The position numbers and the translations under genes were made by a program. The notes beneath the pieces are model-generated. The model was not told where the DNA came from and ran no database searches. It was given only the letters and a program-made list of their open reading frames with translations. Below are positions 35,969-45,124 of a stretch of DNA of 64,000 bases, piece by piece. How positions within the stretch are numbered: position 1 is the stretch's first letter; each line of letters opens with the position of its first letter. Source of the DNA: Clostridium sp. DSM 17811 (GTDB lineage Bacteria; Bacillota; Clostridia; Clostridiales; Clostridiaceae); the NCBI RefSeq assembly GCF_018861905.1, contig NZ_JAHLDU010000016.1, positions 1-64,000 on the forward strand, given 5' to 3'.

Positions 35969-38590
35969 TTATTCAAATACTTTAATATACATTGCCTTAA
36001 TTTCTTTGATTAATGGGTATCTTGGATTAGCACCTGTACACTGATCATCAAACGCTAGTTCACACATTTCATCGAGTGTTTCATAAAAGTCTTCCTTTTT
36101 AACCCCTGCTGCACTTATTGACTTAGGAATATTAACTTGATCTTTTAATGCTTGGATAGCTTTAATTAGTAAGTCTACCTTTTCGTCATCTGTTTTTCCA
36201 CCTAAGTTTAGTGCTTCTGAAACCATTGCATATTTTCTCTTAGCATTCGGATATTCATATTGTGGGAAAGTGCCTTGTTTTCTTGGGTTATCTACAGCAT
36301 TATATTTTATAACTTCATTAATTAATAATGCATTAGCAACACCGTGTGGCACATGATGTTTTGATCCTAATTTATGTGCCATTGAATGACAAACTCCTAG
36401 GAATGCATTACCAAATGCCATACCAGCCATTGCAGAAGCATGAGCCATTCCTTCTCTTGCTTTTATGTTCGTTTGACCTTCATTATATGCAAGTGGTAAA
36501 TTCTTAAATATTTCTTTTATAGCTTCTAGTGCTAATCCATCAGTAAATGGTGAAGCCATAACTGATACATAAGATTCTAACCCATGAGTTAAAGCATCTA
36601 TACCTGAAGCTGCAGTTAATCCTCTTGGCATATTTATCATAAGCTCTGCATCTATTATAGCCATATTGGGAAGTAATTCATAATCAGCTAAAGGATATTT
36701 AGCTCCTGTTTTTTCATCAGTAATTACTGCAAATGGGGTGACTTCTGAACCAGTACCTGCTGTAGTTGGCACTGCAACCATATAACATTTTGAGCCCATG
36801 ACAGGGAATGTATAAACTCTTTTTCTAATGTCCATAAATCTCATAGCTAAATCTTCGAATTTTACTTCTGGGTGTTCATATAATACCCACATGATTTTAG
36901 CTGCATCAATTGGTGATCCTCCACCAATTGACATAATTGTATCTGGTTTAAATCCGTTTAATTGTTCAACACCTGCTCTTGCTGTAGCAAGGGTTGGATC
37001 TGGTAGCACATCTGAGAACACTTTAAACTCTATTCCAAGTTCTGTTAAAACTCTTGTAGCTCTATGCACAATTCCAAGATCAACAAGAATCTGGTCAGTC
37101 ACTATAAATACTTTCTTTTTGCCCAATACCTTTAATTCTTGAATCGCTTTCTCGATGCAACCATATTTAAAATAAACTCTTGATGGAACTTTAAACCAAA
37201 GCATATTTTCTCTCCTCTGCGCTAAATTCTTAATATTCAATAGCTGTTTAATTCCAACATTTTCTGAAACAGAATTCCCACCCCATGATCCACAACCAAG
37301 TGTTAATGAAGGAGTAGTCTTAAAGTTGAATATATCACCTATTCCACCTTGAGAGGATGGCATGTTGATCATAATTCTTCCTGTTCTCATAAGCGAACTA
37401 AACTTAGCTATTCTATCTTTAGACTTAGTTCTATGAGTCCATAATACGCTGCTGTGACCATAACCTCCAAGTACAACAAGTCTTTCCGCTTTAGCTAGTG
37501 CTTCTTCAAAAGTTTTAACCTTATACATACCAAGTACCGTAGATAATTTTTCATGTGAAAATTCTTCTTCAAGTTCTACGGATTCAATTTCGCCTATAAG
37601 AACTTTTGTTTCTTCAGGAAGTTTAATTCCTCCAAGGGCTGCTATTGTTGAAGCCGATCTACCTACCTGCTTCGGATTTAATCTACCATCAACTAATATT
37701 ACTTTTCTTATTTTTTCTGTTTCGTCTGGTGTAAGGAAATAAGCCCCTCTTTTAATAAATTCTTTTCTAACTTCATCATAAATACTCTCCATAACGATTA
37801 CAGTCTGCTCAGACGCGCATATTGTTCCATAATCAAAGTTCTTAGAAAGTAAAATTGAACTTACAGCCATTTTAATATCAGCTGTGTCATCAATAATTGC
37901 TGGTGTATTTCCTGAACCAACGCCAACAGCTGGTTTTCCTGATGAATAAGCAGCTTGAACCATTCCTGGACCACCTGTTGCAAGTATTAAATCTGCTGAT
38001 TTCATAACAAGCCCTGAAAGTTCTATGGAAGGTTCATCTACCCATGCAATTATATCTTTTGGTGCACCTGCTGCTACTGCTGCATCTCTCACTACTTTAA
38101 TTGCTGCAATGGTACATTTTTTAGCTCCTGGATGTGGCGAGAAAACGATTCCATTTCGGGTTTTTAAAGCTATAAGAGCTTTGAATATTCCAGTAGATGT
38201 TGGATTTGTAGTTGGTACAACTGCAGCTAGTACTCCAATTGGTTCATAAATTTTAGATATACCACCGGCTTCATCATTTTCGAAAACTCCAACAGTTTGT
38301 GAATCTTTATAACAATTATATATATATTCAGAAGCAAAATGATTTTTTATAACTTTATCTTCTACAAGTCCCATTCCTGTTTCTTCAACAGCTATTTTGG
38401 CTAGTGGAATTCTTTGGTCATTTGCTGCTATAGCTGCTGCTTTAAATATTTGATCTACCTGTTTTTGTGTGAATGTTGAATACTTCTTTTGTGCTGCTCT
38501 AACCTGCGCCATTCTTATATCTAATTCCTGCGCATTTGTAACTCTCTGGGTAGTTGTCTTTTCCGGTACTTTATTATTTACCACTTTCAT
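35969..38590 (-). CDS. adhE: bifunctional acetaldehyde-CoA/alcohol dehydrogenase
   Basis: 873 residues, the standard AdhE fusion. Residues 1-440 are the CoA-acylating aldehyde dehydrogenase with catalytic Cys258 (DYGTICASEQ) and GSGNTPAIIDDTA. After a linker, residues 460-873 are the iron-dependent alcohol dehydrogenase with GGGSPIDAAKIMW, GTGSEVTPFAVITDE and the iron ligands in MAHKLGSKHHVPHGVANA. It reduces acetyl-CoA to ethanol with two NADH, re-oxidising cofactor in fermentation, and normally forms spirosomes. A near-consensus sigma-54 promoter lies upstream, and a sigma-54 activator gene is the next gene upstream. Confidence 0.97.
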   Translation of the reverse strand: MKVVNNKVPEKTTTQRVTNAQELDIRMAQVRAAQKKYSTFTQKQVDQIFKAAAIAANDQRIPLAKIAVEETGMGLVEDKVIKNHFASEYIYNCYKDSQTVGVFENDEAGGISKIYEPIGVLAAVVPTTNPTSTGIFKALIALKTRNGIVFSPHPGAKKCTIAAIKVVRDAAVAAGAPKDIIAWVDEPSIELSGLVMKSADLILATGGPGMVQAAYSSGKPAVGVGSGNTPAIIDDTADIKMAVSSILLSKNFDYGTICASEQTVIVMESIYDEVRKEFIKRGAYFLTPDETEKIRKVILVDGRLNPKQVGRSASTIAALGGIKLPEETKVLIGEIESVELEEEFSHEKLSTVLGMYKVKTFEEALAKAERLVVLGGYGHSSVLWTHRTKSKDRIAKFSSLMRTGRIMINMPSSQGGIGDIFNFKTTPSLTLGCGSWGGNSVSENVGIKQLLNIKNLAQRRENMLWFKVPSRVYFKYGCIEKAIQELKVLGKKKVFIVTDQILVDLGIVHRATRVLTELGIEFKVFSDVLPDPTLATARAGVEQLNGFKPDTIMSIGGGSPIDAAKIMWVLYEHPEVKFEDLAMRFMDIRKRVYTFPVMGSKCYMVAVPTTAGTGSEVTPFAVITDEKTGAKYPLADYELLPNMAIIDAELMINMPRGLTAASGIDALTHGLESYVSVMASPFTDGLALEAIKEIFKNLPLAYNEGQTNIKAREGMAHASAMAGMAFGNAFLGVCHSMAHKLGSKHHVPHGVANALLINEVIKYNAVDNPRKQGTFPQYEYPNAKRKYAMVSEALNLGGKTDDEKVDLLIKAIQALKDQVNIPKSISAAGVKKEDFYETLDEMCELAFDDQCTGANPRYPLIKEIKAMYIKVFE

Positions 38591-38655
38591 AAGACCACCT
38601 CATTCGTAAAATTTAGTTGCTTTAAATATTTTACTCAACTATAAACTTATATAGA

Positions 38656-38670
38656 GCAAAAATCATGCCA
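38656..38670 (-). promoter_or_regulatory. sigma-54 promoter of adhE
   Basis: On the minus strand TGGCATGATTTTTGC matches the consensus TGGCACG-N4-TTGC at all but one fixed position, with GG and GC correctly ten bases apart, about 65 bases before the adhE ATG. Confidence 0.8.
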
Positions 38671-38772
38671 ACTACATATATAACGTTTTCATTGGCATAA
38701 ACAAATTTACTTAGGTGGTGTTGTATATTCTTTATACTATTTCCCTTATTTTAGCGTATGAATTTTAAACAT

Positions 38773-38789
38773 TGTATAATTTTAATACA
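38773..38789. promoter_or_regulatory. possible upstream activator site
   Basis: TGTAT and ATACA form an inverted repeat with a seven-base spacer about 100 bases upstream of the -24/-12 element, where enhancer-binding proteins usually bind. It is a candidate only. Confidence 0.35.
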
Positions 38790-38824
38790 GCCCATTATTT
38801 CATAGGATTATGTTTATTGGAACT

Positions 38825-40768
38825 TTACCTAGTTATATTGTACCTTTTTATTTTGGAATACAAAGTTGCTCTAGTTATTCCTAAGTCTTTTGCTGTTTTT
38901 GTTATATTATATTCATTTTGATCCATTGCTTTTATTATTTCATTCCTTTCGAGTTCTGCTAAAGTATAAATTTTTTCATTTTCTACACTTAATACTTTAT
39001 TTGAATAATCCTTATTTATAGATTTGTTTTTTTCATCATCACCAAAAACCATTGTACTTTCACCATTCAAATTTACTATATTTTCAATGCAATTTTCTAG
39101 TTCTCTTATGTTTCCTGGCCAATTATAATTTAGCATTTTTTCATATATACCTGCGCTCATAATTGTGAGTTTCTTGTTTAATTTATTAGCTTTTATCTTC
39201 AAAAGATGATCAATAAGAATCGGCAAATCTCCTTTTCTTTCTCTAAGTGATGGAATTTTTATTGGGATAACGCTTAACCTATAGTATAAGTCCTCTCTAA
39301 ATCTTCCTTTTTCAACTTCTTTTTTTAAATCTTTATATGTTGCAGCTATAATTCTTACATCTACAGGAATTATTTTATCTCCTCCGACTCTAGTTATATA
39401 GCCTTCTTGCAGAACTCTTAAAAGATTAACTTGCATATCAAGCGGCATCTCACCTATTTCATCTAAGAAAAGCGTTCCACCACTTGAAAGCTCAAACTTG
39501 CCTGCACAGCCTCCCCTTCTAGCTCCTGTAAAGGAACCCTCCTCATAACCAAACAGTTCACTTTCTATAAGATTTTTAGAAATAGCTCCGCAATTAATAG
39601 CTATAAATGTTTTATTGCTTCTATCTCCGTAATTATGTATAGATTGAGCCAAAAGTTCTTTCCCAGTTCCGCTTTCACCTTGAATAAGAACAGTAGATGG
39701 GGAAGAACTTATTATCTTCGCATATTCTATTACTTTTTTTATTTCTGGGCTGTCACCAACAATATCCTCAAAATTATAAACTGCTCTACCACTGCTATAT
39801 TTATTCACAGGTTTAATTACCTTTTTTATTGCAGTAAACACAACAACCAAGCCTTTAACTTCGTTATCAATTTCTATTGGATTTGCAGATACATTGTATC
39901 TAGTTTTTGTAGTTTCATTGCTTAATGTTACCTCTATATTATTATAAACATTTCCTTTTATAATCTTTTCAAATATATTTATCCAATCTGGTAAAATAGT
40001 ATCTACTTTTTTACCAATTATATCTTCTTCTTTAATACGTAAAATACTACAAGCTTCTTTATTAATGGTTTTTAAAATTCCATCTTTATTTATAACATAA
40101 ATGCCCAAATAAATAGAATCTACTACTGTATTCATATATTGATAAGTTTCTAGCAGTCTATTATTTATATATTCAACATTTATTTGATTTTCAATGCATT
40201 TTACAGCCGAAACTATAAGTCCCAGTGTATGTTTTTGAACTTTTTCTCTACCACCAGTTAAATTAAGTAATCCAATTATAGTTCCATCTACATCATGAAT
40301 TGGTGCTGCAGAGCAAGTCCATCTTTGATATGCGACAATAAAATGTTCTTTTTCAGAAATTTGAATAGGATTTTGTTCTTTTATAGCAATACCCATTGCA
40401 GTTGTTCCTATACTATTTTCTGACATATAAGCACCAACTACCATATTCAAACTTTGTGCTTCCTCTACCACATCTTCATCGCCTATTATTTTTAGAATGC
40501 AACATTCATTATCAAGTAAAACTATAAAAAAACCTGATCCCTTTAGAAACTCATATAAGGTTACCATAAATCTAGAAGCTGCATTTAAAAGCTTTCTATT
40601 TTTATTAATGTTATCTTTGCGTCCTTCTAGTTTTAGCATTCTTTGAGGAAATACTGTTCCTTTTTCAATACCATAATCTACTGATCGCGCATGTGATCTT
40701 TTAATTATATCTAATTGATTTTTTAAAACTTCTGGTGTTAAAATTTGTTTTCCGATTTCAATCTCCAA
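38825..40768 (-). CDS. sigma-54-dependent activator, AcoR type
   Basis: 647 residues: GAF-like sensor at about 60-200, PAS at about 210-300, AAA+ domain at about 325-560 with GESGTGKE (Walker A), [14 protein letters not shown] (the sigma-54-contacting GAFTGA loop, with Ser for the first Ala) and [13 protein letters not shown] (Walker B), then a Fis-type HTH at the C-terminus ([20 protein letters not shown]). It remodels sigma-54 holoenzyme after sensing a small molecule. It lies directly upstream of adhE on the same strand, and the sigma-54 promoter of adhE lies between them, so adhE is its evident target. The signal is unknown; acetoin or an aldehyde is possible. Confidence 0.94.
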   Translation of the reverse strand: MEIEIGKQILTPEVLKNQLDIIKRSHARSVDYGIEKGTVFPQRMLKLEGRKDNINKNRKLLNAASRFMVTLYEFLKGSGFFIVLLDNECCILKIIGDEDVVEEAQSLNMVVGAYMSENSIGTTAMGIAIKEQNPIQISEKEHFIVAYQRWTCSAAPIHDVDGTIIGLLNLTGGREKVQKHTLGLIVSAVKCIENQINVEYINNRLLETYQYMNTVVDSIYLGIYVINKDGILKTINKEACSILRIKEEDIIGKKVDTILPDWINIFEKIIKGNVYNNIEVTLSNETTKTRYNVSANPIEIDNEVKGLVVVFTAIKKVIKPVNKYSSGRAVYNFEDIVGDSPEIKKVIEYAKIISSSPSTVLIQGESGTGKELLAQSIHNYGDRSNKTFIAINCGAISKNLIESELFGYEEGSFTGARRGGCAGKFELSSGGTLFLDEIGEMPLDMQVNLLRVLQEGYITRVGGDKIIPVDVRIIAATYKDLKKEVEKGRFREDLYYRLSVIPIKIPSLRERKGDLPILIDHLLKIKANKLNKKLTIMSAGIYEKMLNYNWPGNIRELENCIENIVNLNGESTMVFGDDEKNKSINKDYSNKVLSVENEKIYTLAELERNEIIKAMDQNEYNITKTAKDLGITRATLYSKIKRYNITR

Positions 40769-40881
40769 TTTTAATACCTCCTCGTCTAATACAAGTATAT
40801 TACTTTTTAAAGCTATATACTGTGATTATCAACAAGTTAATAGAACTTTTTCATTTATCGAATATATTGAAGATATATTAA

Positions 40882-41034
40882 TTATTTACCTATTCTTACG
40901 CCAACACTTTTAATACCCAAGGATGAACCCAAAACATTTCCGAAGTTCTTACCACAAGCAATTATCCTTTTATTACTTTTAATTAATTCACTTTTATCTA
41001 TTGCAACTATTATTTCTAATTTTTTCATATACAT
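40882..41034 (-). CDS. small protein, unknown
   Basis: A 50-residue frame (MYMKKLEIIVAIDKSELIKS, then NKRIIACGKNFGNVLGSSLG) with AAGGTGAGG close to two alternative starts, ATG at 41034 and 41028. Basic and mildly hydrophobic, with no recognised domain. The ribosome site supports a real gene, but it could also be the remains of a longer one. Little else is present in 40769-41459 apart from the plus-strand fragment at 41280. Confidence 0.4.
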   Translation of the reverse strand: MYMKKLEIIVAIDKSELIKSNKRIIACGKNFGNVLGSSLGIKSVGVRIGK

Positions 41035-41279
41035 TTAACCTCACCTTATATATAATGGCAGTATCTTATACTAGACTAAATTATTTATTAATATTCATAA
41101 AATTTAAAATTTATGTAAATCTTTATCTTATAATATAACTATATTATAACTATTATGTCAATCTTTTTAGAAAACTATTTTTTTATTAGCATAAATTATA
41201 GATAATTATATGTTTTTATACATATTTGTAAAATATTCAATTAATTTTAGTGGACTTTATTTCAAGATTTTGTTGGAAA

Positions 41280-41400
41280 CATAGATGAAGTTGTATCCAT
41301 AAATATCAAAGGCGAGGAATATATAGAAACTATTGTTGCTTCAAGATTTAAATTAGAAGAAGAATCAGCAGTAGTTATTGATCAAATGGAACTTTTTTAA
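41280..41400 (+). pseudogene. unidentified gene 3' fragment
   Basis: A plus-strand frame without a start reads DEVVSINIKGEEYIETIVAS then RFKLEEESAVVIDQMELF and a stop, right before a terminator. Composition is coding-like. Family is not recognised; it is probably the end of a deleted gene. Confidence 0.35.
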
Positions 41401-41409
41401 AAGTATAAA

Positions 41410-41453
41410 AAAAATCGAGTAAACAATTATATTAGATTGTCTACTCGATTTTT
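41410..41453. terminator. bidirectional terminator
   Basis: AAAATCGAGTA pairs with TACTCGATTTT, with an inner ACAAT/ATTGT pair. Oligo-A and oligo-T on either side suit both strands. It terminates the nitroreductase gene. Confidence 0.75.
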
Positions 41454-41459
41454 ATAATA

Positions 41460-42257
41460 TTAGATATAAGTTACTTCTAATGGATTTCTGTCCACTAATT
41501 TCTTATATGTATATTTAGGATATCCAACCATAACAGCAGCTGTTATGGTTTTTCCTTCTGGTATATTAAATAATTTAAGCATTGGTGAACCCTTCATGGC
41601 TGCGCAATACTCAAAAAAACCTGCCCAACAAGTTCCAAGTCCTAAGGAAGGAGCAAACAATTCTAGATAAGTCAAACATGAAATAGAATTACCTCTTCCA
41701 TTTGAGTAACCTTTGTCCGCAGTAGCCATAATTAAGTTTGGAGCACCACGAAGAATCGTATCAACGCCGTCTTCCCTATACATTCTAATTAAACCTTTTA
41801 ATGAATCCTTTAGTGGAGATTTTTCTATCATTCGAATAGTAAGTTCAACAGCTTTTTCAACTACTTTTCTGTCCTCAACTACAATAAATGATATACCTTG
41901 ACTATTACTTCCAGTAGGAGCAAGCCTTGCAATATCAACTAATTTTGTTAATTCTTCTCTTGATACAGATTTTTCTTTATAACTTCTTATAGAACGACGC
42001 GCCCTTAGAAAATGTTCAGCCTGCTCTGCATTCAATTTAGGAAAATCTTTTGCATCAATTTGCTCTGCCACTGGTGTTTTTTTATTATCTATAGCGTCCT
42101 TTGGGCATACAGCAACACAATGTCCACAGGCAATACAATTGCTGTTTTCTACTTCTTCTGGGCCCTTTTCTCCCATTTTTAGAACATACGATGGACATTC
42201 CTTAATACATTGTCCACATTTAATACATCTTTCTTCATTTACAGTTATAAGATCCAT
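41460..42257 (-). CDS. nitroreductase with N-terminal 2x[4Fe-4S] ferredoxin domain
   Basis: 265 residues. Residues 1-60 carry two cluster motifs (CIKCGQCIKECP and CIACGHCVAVCP), followed by an FMN-binding nitroreductase fold (RRSIRSYKEKSVSREELTKL, then LAPTGSNSQG). It should reduce nitro compounds, quinones or flavins with electrons from ferredoxin. The frame opens at 42281, but AGAGGGG nine bases before the ATG at 42257 sets the start. The MarR gene ends just 20 bases upstream, so the pair is one operon and probably induced by an electrophilic or aromatic compound. Confidence 0.9.
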   Translation of the reverse strand: MDLITVNEERCIKCGQCIKECPSYVLKMGEKGPEEVENSNCIACGHCVAVCPKDAIDNKKTPVAEQIDAKDFPKLNAEQAEHFLRARRSIRSYKEKSVSREELTKLVDIARLAPTGSNSQGISFIVVEDRKVVEKAVELTIRMIEKSPLKDSLKGLIRMYREDGVDTILRGAPNLIMATADKGYSNGRGNSISCLTYLELFAPSLGLGTCWAGFFEYCAAMKGSPMLKLFNIPEGKTITAAVMVGYPKYTYKKLVDRNPLEVTYI

Positions 42258-42277
42258 TTTATTCATCCCCTCTAAAT

Positions 42278-42724
42278 TCATTTTACTAATTTTTCAATAT
42301 CCTTTAATGTTTTTAATAATTCTTTTATTCTTTCTTTTCCAATACCATCCTCAATTGTGCTTTGTGCTTTTTTTAATATTGGTATTGCTTCCTCAAGAGT
42401 CTTTACTCCCTTATCAGTTATGGTTATGCACTTTTTTCTAGAGTCCTGCTCTTCTTTCTTAATATCAATATAACCACTCTTTCTAAGTAACTCAACATTT
42501 CTTGTTACTGTACTTTGATCCATGAGTAAAATGTTACCAAGACTCGTAACAGAAATATTTTTGTTATAAGAAATATCTAGAAGCAACAAACATTGAGTAC
42601 TCCGAAGTCCAGTTGGTTGAAGCATTTTGTCATAAAATTGAGTTATTGTACGGGTGGTTTTTCTTAAGTTCCCACAAGTACAACTTTGCGAATATTTGTT
42701 ATCATATGAACTTAAGCTACACAT
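42278..42724 (-). CDS. MarR family transcriptional regulator
   Basis: 148 residues. A winged helix at about 55-125 (SVTSLGNILLMDQSTVTRNV, then KEEQDSRKKCITITDKG) is flanked by dimerisation helices. The N-terminus holds Cys2, Cys15 and Cys17 (SQSCTCGNLRKT), a pattern seen in this subgroup that might allow redox or metal sensing. The gene starts inside a 64-base perfect-ended dyad with an 18-base palindrome at its centre, a likely autoregulatory operator. It is co-transcribed with the ferredoxin-nitroreductase. Confidence 0.9.
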   Translation of the reverse strand: MCSLSSYDNKYSQSCTCGNLRKTTRTITQFYDKMLQPTGLRSTQCLLLLDISYNKNISVTSLGNILLMDQSTVTRNVELLRKSGYIDIKKEEQDSRKKCITITDKGVKTLEEAIPILKKAQSTIEDGIGKERIKELLKTLKDIEKLVK

Positions 42725-42784
42725 AAATTCAACTCCAGTACTATATATGTATATACATATAATATAGTGAAGTTGAATTTATGT
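42721..42784. promoter_or_regulatory. nested dyad over the marR start
   Basis: ACATAAATTCAACT (42721-42734) and AGTTGAATTTATGT (42771-42784) are perfect inverted repeats. TATATGTATATACATATA (42744-42761) is an 18-base palindrome with exactly the same centre. The arms include the marR start codon. It is a candidate MarR operator or an inverted duplication. Confidence 0.65.
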
Positions 42785-42794
42785 CAAGTTTATT

Positions 42795-42812
42795 GGTGCC
42801 ACCCACGTGGCA
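42795..42812. repeat. dispersed GTGCCAC hairpin, copy 2 (short form)
   Basis: TGCCACCCACGTGGCA: the same arms as the other copies, but the loop is shortened to CCAC. It lies upstream of the marR promoter region. Confidence 0.65.
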
Positions 42813-42902
42813 TCCATTAATTATTGCCCTCTCCACCTACAGTTTATTTCTAGGTTTTCAAAAGTTGGCGTCCTATTTTAGAATAAAACTTCCATTTTTC
42901 TG

Positions 42903-43613
42903 CTACATGTTCTCATATTTTCTTGCTTCAAACGAGTATATTAAATTCTGGATTATCCATATTAATCCAATTATTATACATACTACAATTGGTACATTTA
43001 TAAACATCGATAACACCATAATTAGTACAATAATAGCTGCATACACCTTTTGCATTTTATTAAATGTTGTATAACTACAATTATAAACCACCCATTTCTC
43101 TCCATCATCTAACTTATCAAAGTGTTTCTTTTCTGCTTCATTTTCGTATAAATACATTTTTCTATTTGGATTTAAATAATTAGAATATTTCATAGCGGTT
43201 ATTAATACAAACGCCGCAATAATTAGAACAATTGTAGGAACTATAATTAAATAGAATGAACCCTTATCAAAACTCTTATTTATAACTACTGCATATCCTG
43301 TTAAACCTATTATTGATAGTACTGTACAAAGGAGAATAACATTAGATACCTTTCTACTAATGACTTTAGGTACATTGTCTAAATCCACTTTCCTATAGTT
43401 TGATTTTATATAAATTATATTTATTACTAAATATATTATAATAATTATACTTATTATAAACAAGACTTTAGAAATTAAATTGCTCATATTTCCACCAAAA
43501 GATAAGTCTAATTTTGATATTTTTTCAGAAAATCCACCTATTATTCCACCAATAAGCCCGGATATTAACATTCCTATTATAAACTTTTTATACCTTTTTA
43601 TCTTCATTTTCAT
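42903..43613 (-). CDS. DUF3169-type membrane protein
   Basis: 236 residues with six hydrophobic segments in three pairs (for example MLISGLIGGIIGGF, then VLFIISIIIIIYLVINIIYI). The layout matches the DUF3169 family, typically encoded with a small Xre regulator, as here. Its start lies 26 bases inside the regulator gene, behind a GAGGGGG site, so translation is coupled. Function is unknown. Confidence 0.75.
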   Translation of the reverse strand: MKMKIKRYKKFIIGMLISGLIGGIIGGFSEKISKLDLSFGGNMSNLISKVLFIISIIIIIYLVINIIYIKSNYRKVDLDNVPKVISRKVSNVILLCTVLSIIGLTGYAVVINKSFDKGSFYLIIVPTIVLIIAAFVLITAMKYSNYLNPNRKMYLYENEAEKKHFDKLDDGEKWVVYNCSYTTFNKMQKVYAAIIVLIMVLSMFINVPIVVCIIIGLIWIIQNLIYSFEARKYENM

Positions 43614-43815
43614 GTGCCCCCTCTAAATAAAATATATCTTCAACACTAACTTTTAATATTTTTGCTATTTTTAAAACCAACAATATAGATGGAGAATAAT
43701 CTCCTCTTTCTATAAGACTTATTGTTTGTCTTGAAGCATCTGCTAGTTTTCCAAGCTCTCCTTGGCTAAGGTTATATCTTGCCCTTAGCTCTTTTACTCT
43801 GTTTCTTAATTCCAT
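43588..43815 (-). CDS. Xre family HTH regulator
   Basis: 75 residues, nearly all helix-turn-helix (RARYNLSQGELGKLADASRQ, then TISLIERGDYSPS). Such minimal Cro/CI-like proteins usually repress their own operon. A consensus promoter and two identical 18-base sites lie directly upstream. It overlaps the membrane-protein gene by 26 bases, forming a two-gene regulator/membrane module common in Firmicutes. Confidence 0.88.
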   Translation of the reverse strand: MELRNRVKELRARYNLSQGELGKLADASRQTISLIERGDYSPSILLVLKIAKILKVSVEDIFYLEGAHENEDKKV

Positions 43816-43840
43816 AACAAATCTCCTTCCTTATATTATT

Positions 43841-43869
43841 AATATAATCTATTTCTAAAGTTTTGTCAA
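43841..43869 (-). promoter_or_regulatory. sigma-A promoter of the Xre/DUF3169 operon
   Basis: On the minus strand TTGACA (43869-43864) and TATATT (43846-43841) are 17 bases apart. Confidence 0.8.
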
Positions 43870-43927
43870 TTATAATTGTCATTATTATAATAATGTTTGT
43901 CATATTTATAATTATAATTGTCATTAT
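43868..43927. promoter_or_regulatory. paired operator-like repeats
   Basis: AATTATAATTGTCATTAT occurs identically at 43868-43885 and 43910-43927, 42 bases apart (four helical turns). The first overlaps the -35 element. They are likely binding sites for the Xre protein. Confidence 0.55.
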
Positions 43928-43959
43928 CGGTATTATCATTTAAGTTACAATCCAATAAA

Positions 43960-43991
43960 AAAACGGATGTGAATTATATCACATCCGTTTT
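43960..43991. terminator. bidirectional terminator
   Basis: AAAACGGATGTGA pairs perfectly with TCACATCCGTTTT around ATTATA. It ends the methyltransferase gene. Confidence 0.8.
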
Positions 43992-44013
43992 TCTAATATC
44001 CTAATTAATGACT

Positions 44014-44643
44014 CTACTTTTCACATACACAGCATAACCAATTTTTATCTTCCATTAAATCTATTTTTATACTATTGTACCCTGCTTTTTCTAATATTAG
44101 TTTTAATTCCTCAGGCGTATGTATTTCCATATCCGATATCGCAACAAATTCATCATTTCTTTCTTTAAATTTTTCACTAGAATACATTTCGCATATTATA
44201 ATAAGTTTTCCTGATGGTTTTAAAACTCTTTTTACCTCTTTAAAGTTTTCAACAAGATTAGGCCAAAAATAAATAGTTTCTACTGCGGATATAACATCAA
44301 ATTTATCATTTTCGAATGGAATTTTTTCTACACTTGCATGAAGAATTTCTACGCTACCATCTTTTATAAATTTTTCATTATAATCTTTTGACCATTTTAC
44401 ACAATCGGTTGAATAATCTATACCAAATGTTTTACCCTTCGCTGCTATAGAAGCCATTCTATTTACTGTTCTACCACCACCGCAGCCTATATCTAATATA
44501 ACATCATTTTTTTTAATATTTATTTTCTCAAATCCCCAATTAGTTAATTCAAAGTGTGATATATTCATGTCTTCGGCTATAGCTTTTCCTATTTCGCCAT
44601 TTGGCTTTTTACATTGATTTAATCTTTTCGCAATTTCACTCAT
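44014..44643 (-). CDS. class I SAM-dependent methyltransferase
   Basis: 209 residues with a Rossmann-type methyltransferase core: motif I ILDIGCGGGRTVNRMA at about 50-65, the acidic strand end in FGIDYSTDCVKWS, and DKFDVISAVETIYFWPNLVE. This is the Methyltransf_11/UbiE-like group acting on small molecules or lipids. The substrate is not deducible. The leader carries a GTGCCAC hairpin before the ribosome site. It is transcribed alone. Confidence 0.85.
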   Translation of the reverse strand: MSEIAKRLNQCKKPNGEIGKAIAEDMNISHFELTNWGFEKINIKKNDVILDIGCGGGRTVNRMASIAAKGKTFGIDYSTDCVKWSKDYNEKFIKDGSVEILHASVEKIPFENDKFDVISAVETIYFWPNLVENFKEVKRVLKPSGKLIIICEMYSSEKFKERNDEFVAISDMEIHTPEELKLILEKAGYNSIKIDLMEDKNWLCCVCEK

Positions 44644-44671
44644 AATGTTCCACCGTCCTTAATTTTCTTTT

Positions 44672-44696
44672 GGTGCCACTCATGTGGCAAGTGGCA
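44672..44696. repeat. dispersed GTGCCAC hairpin, copy 3
   Basis: GGTGCCACTCATGTGGCAAG followed by TGGCA. It lies in the 5' leader of the methyltransferase gene, about 30 bases before its start codon. Confidence 0.75.
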
Positions 44697-44909
44697 CTCA
44701 TTAACTTTAATTCTATAATGATAATGATAATCAATTGTATGTTAATATATTATAATCTATTTTTGTTCATATTACAATTTTTAATATAAATCACATAAAC
44801 TTAATATAATTACTTGATAAAAACAATACATTTTTTTGTTATTATTTGTATATGGCAATAAGTTACATCAAGTTTTATTTTCTTAATAAATAAAAAGGAG
44901 TTGAGGATA

Positions 44910-44975
44910 TTGATAATTTTAGTTTCTAGTGTTTTGTACTTTGGATTATCATTTGTCTATTTCTTAACTGTTTAA
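44910..44975 (+). CDS. possible 21-residue membrane peptide
   Basis: TTG start nine bases after AAGGAG, encoding MIILVSSVLYFGLSFVYFLT plus Val. It would be a single membrane helix. Ribosome site and hydrophobicity are suggestive, but the length is too short to be sure. The rest of 44644-45124 contains two hairpin repeats and no gene. Confidence 0.3.
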   Translation: MIILVSSVLYFGLSFVYFLTV

Positions 44976-44989
44976 CATAGACAATCTTA

Positions 44990-45014
44990 GGTGCCACCAA
45001 CATGGCAAGTGTCA
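44990..45014. repeat. dispersed GTGCCAC hairpin, copy 4
   Basis: GGTGCCACCAACATGGCAAG followed by TGTCA. One arm base is changed, weakening the outer stem. It lies upstream of the membrane protein at 45125. Confidence 0.7.
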
Positions 45015-45124
45015 TATAAATTTTTTTAATTGGTATACATTTACGGTAAGTGTATAATGTAACATATAATCACAAATAAGTTTTTTATAGCATGGTTATA
45101 TAATTTACGAAAAGAGATGAAAAT

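Noticed and set aside
44910-44975. KdpF potassium-ATPase subunit
   Set aside because: Length and hydrophobicity are similar, but no kdpA follows and the family ending is missing. It is listed only as a possible short peptide.
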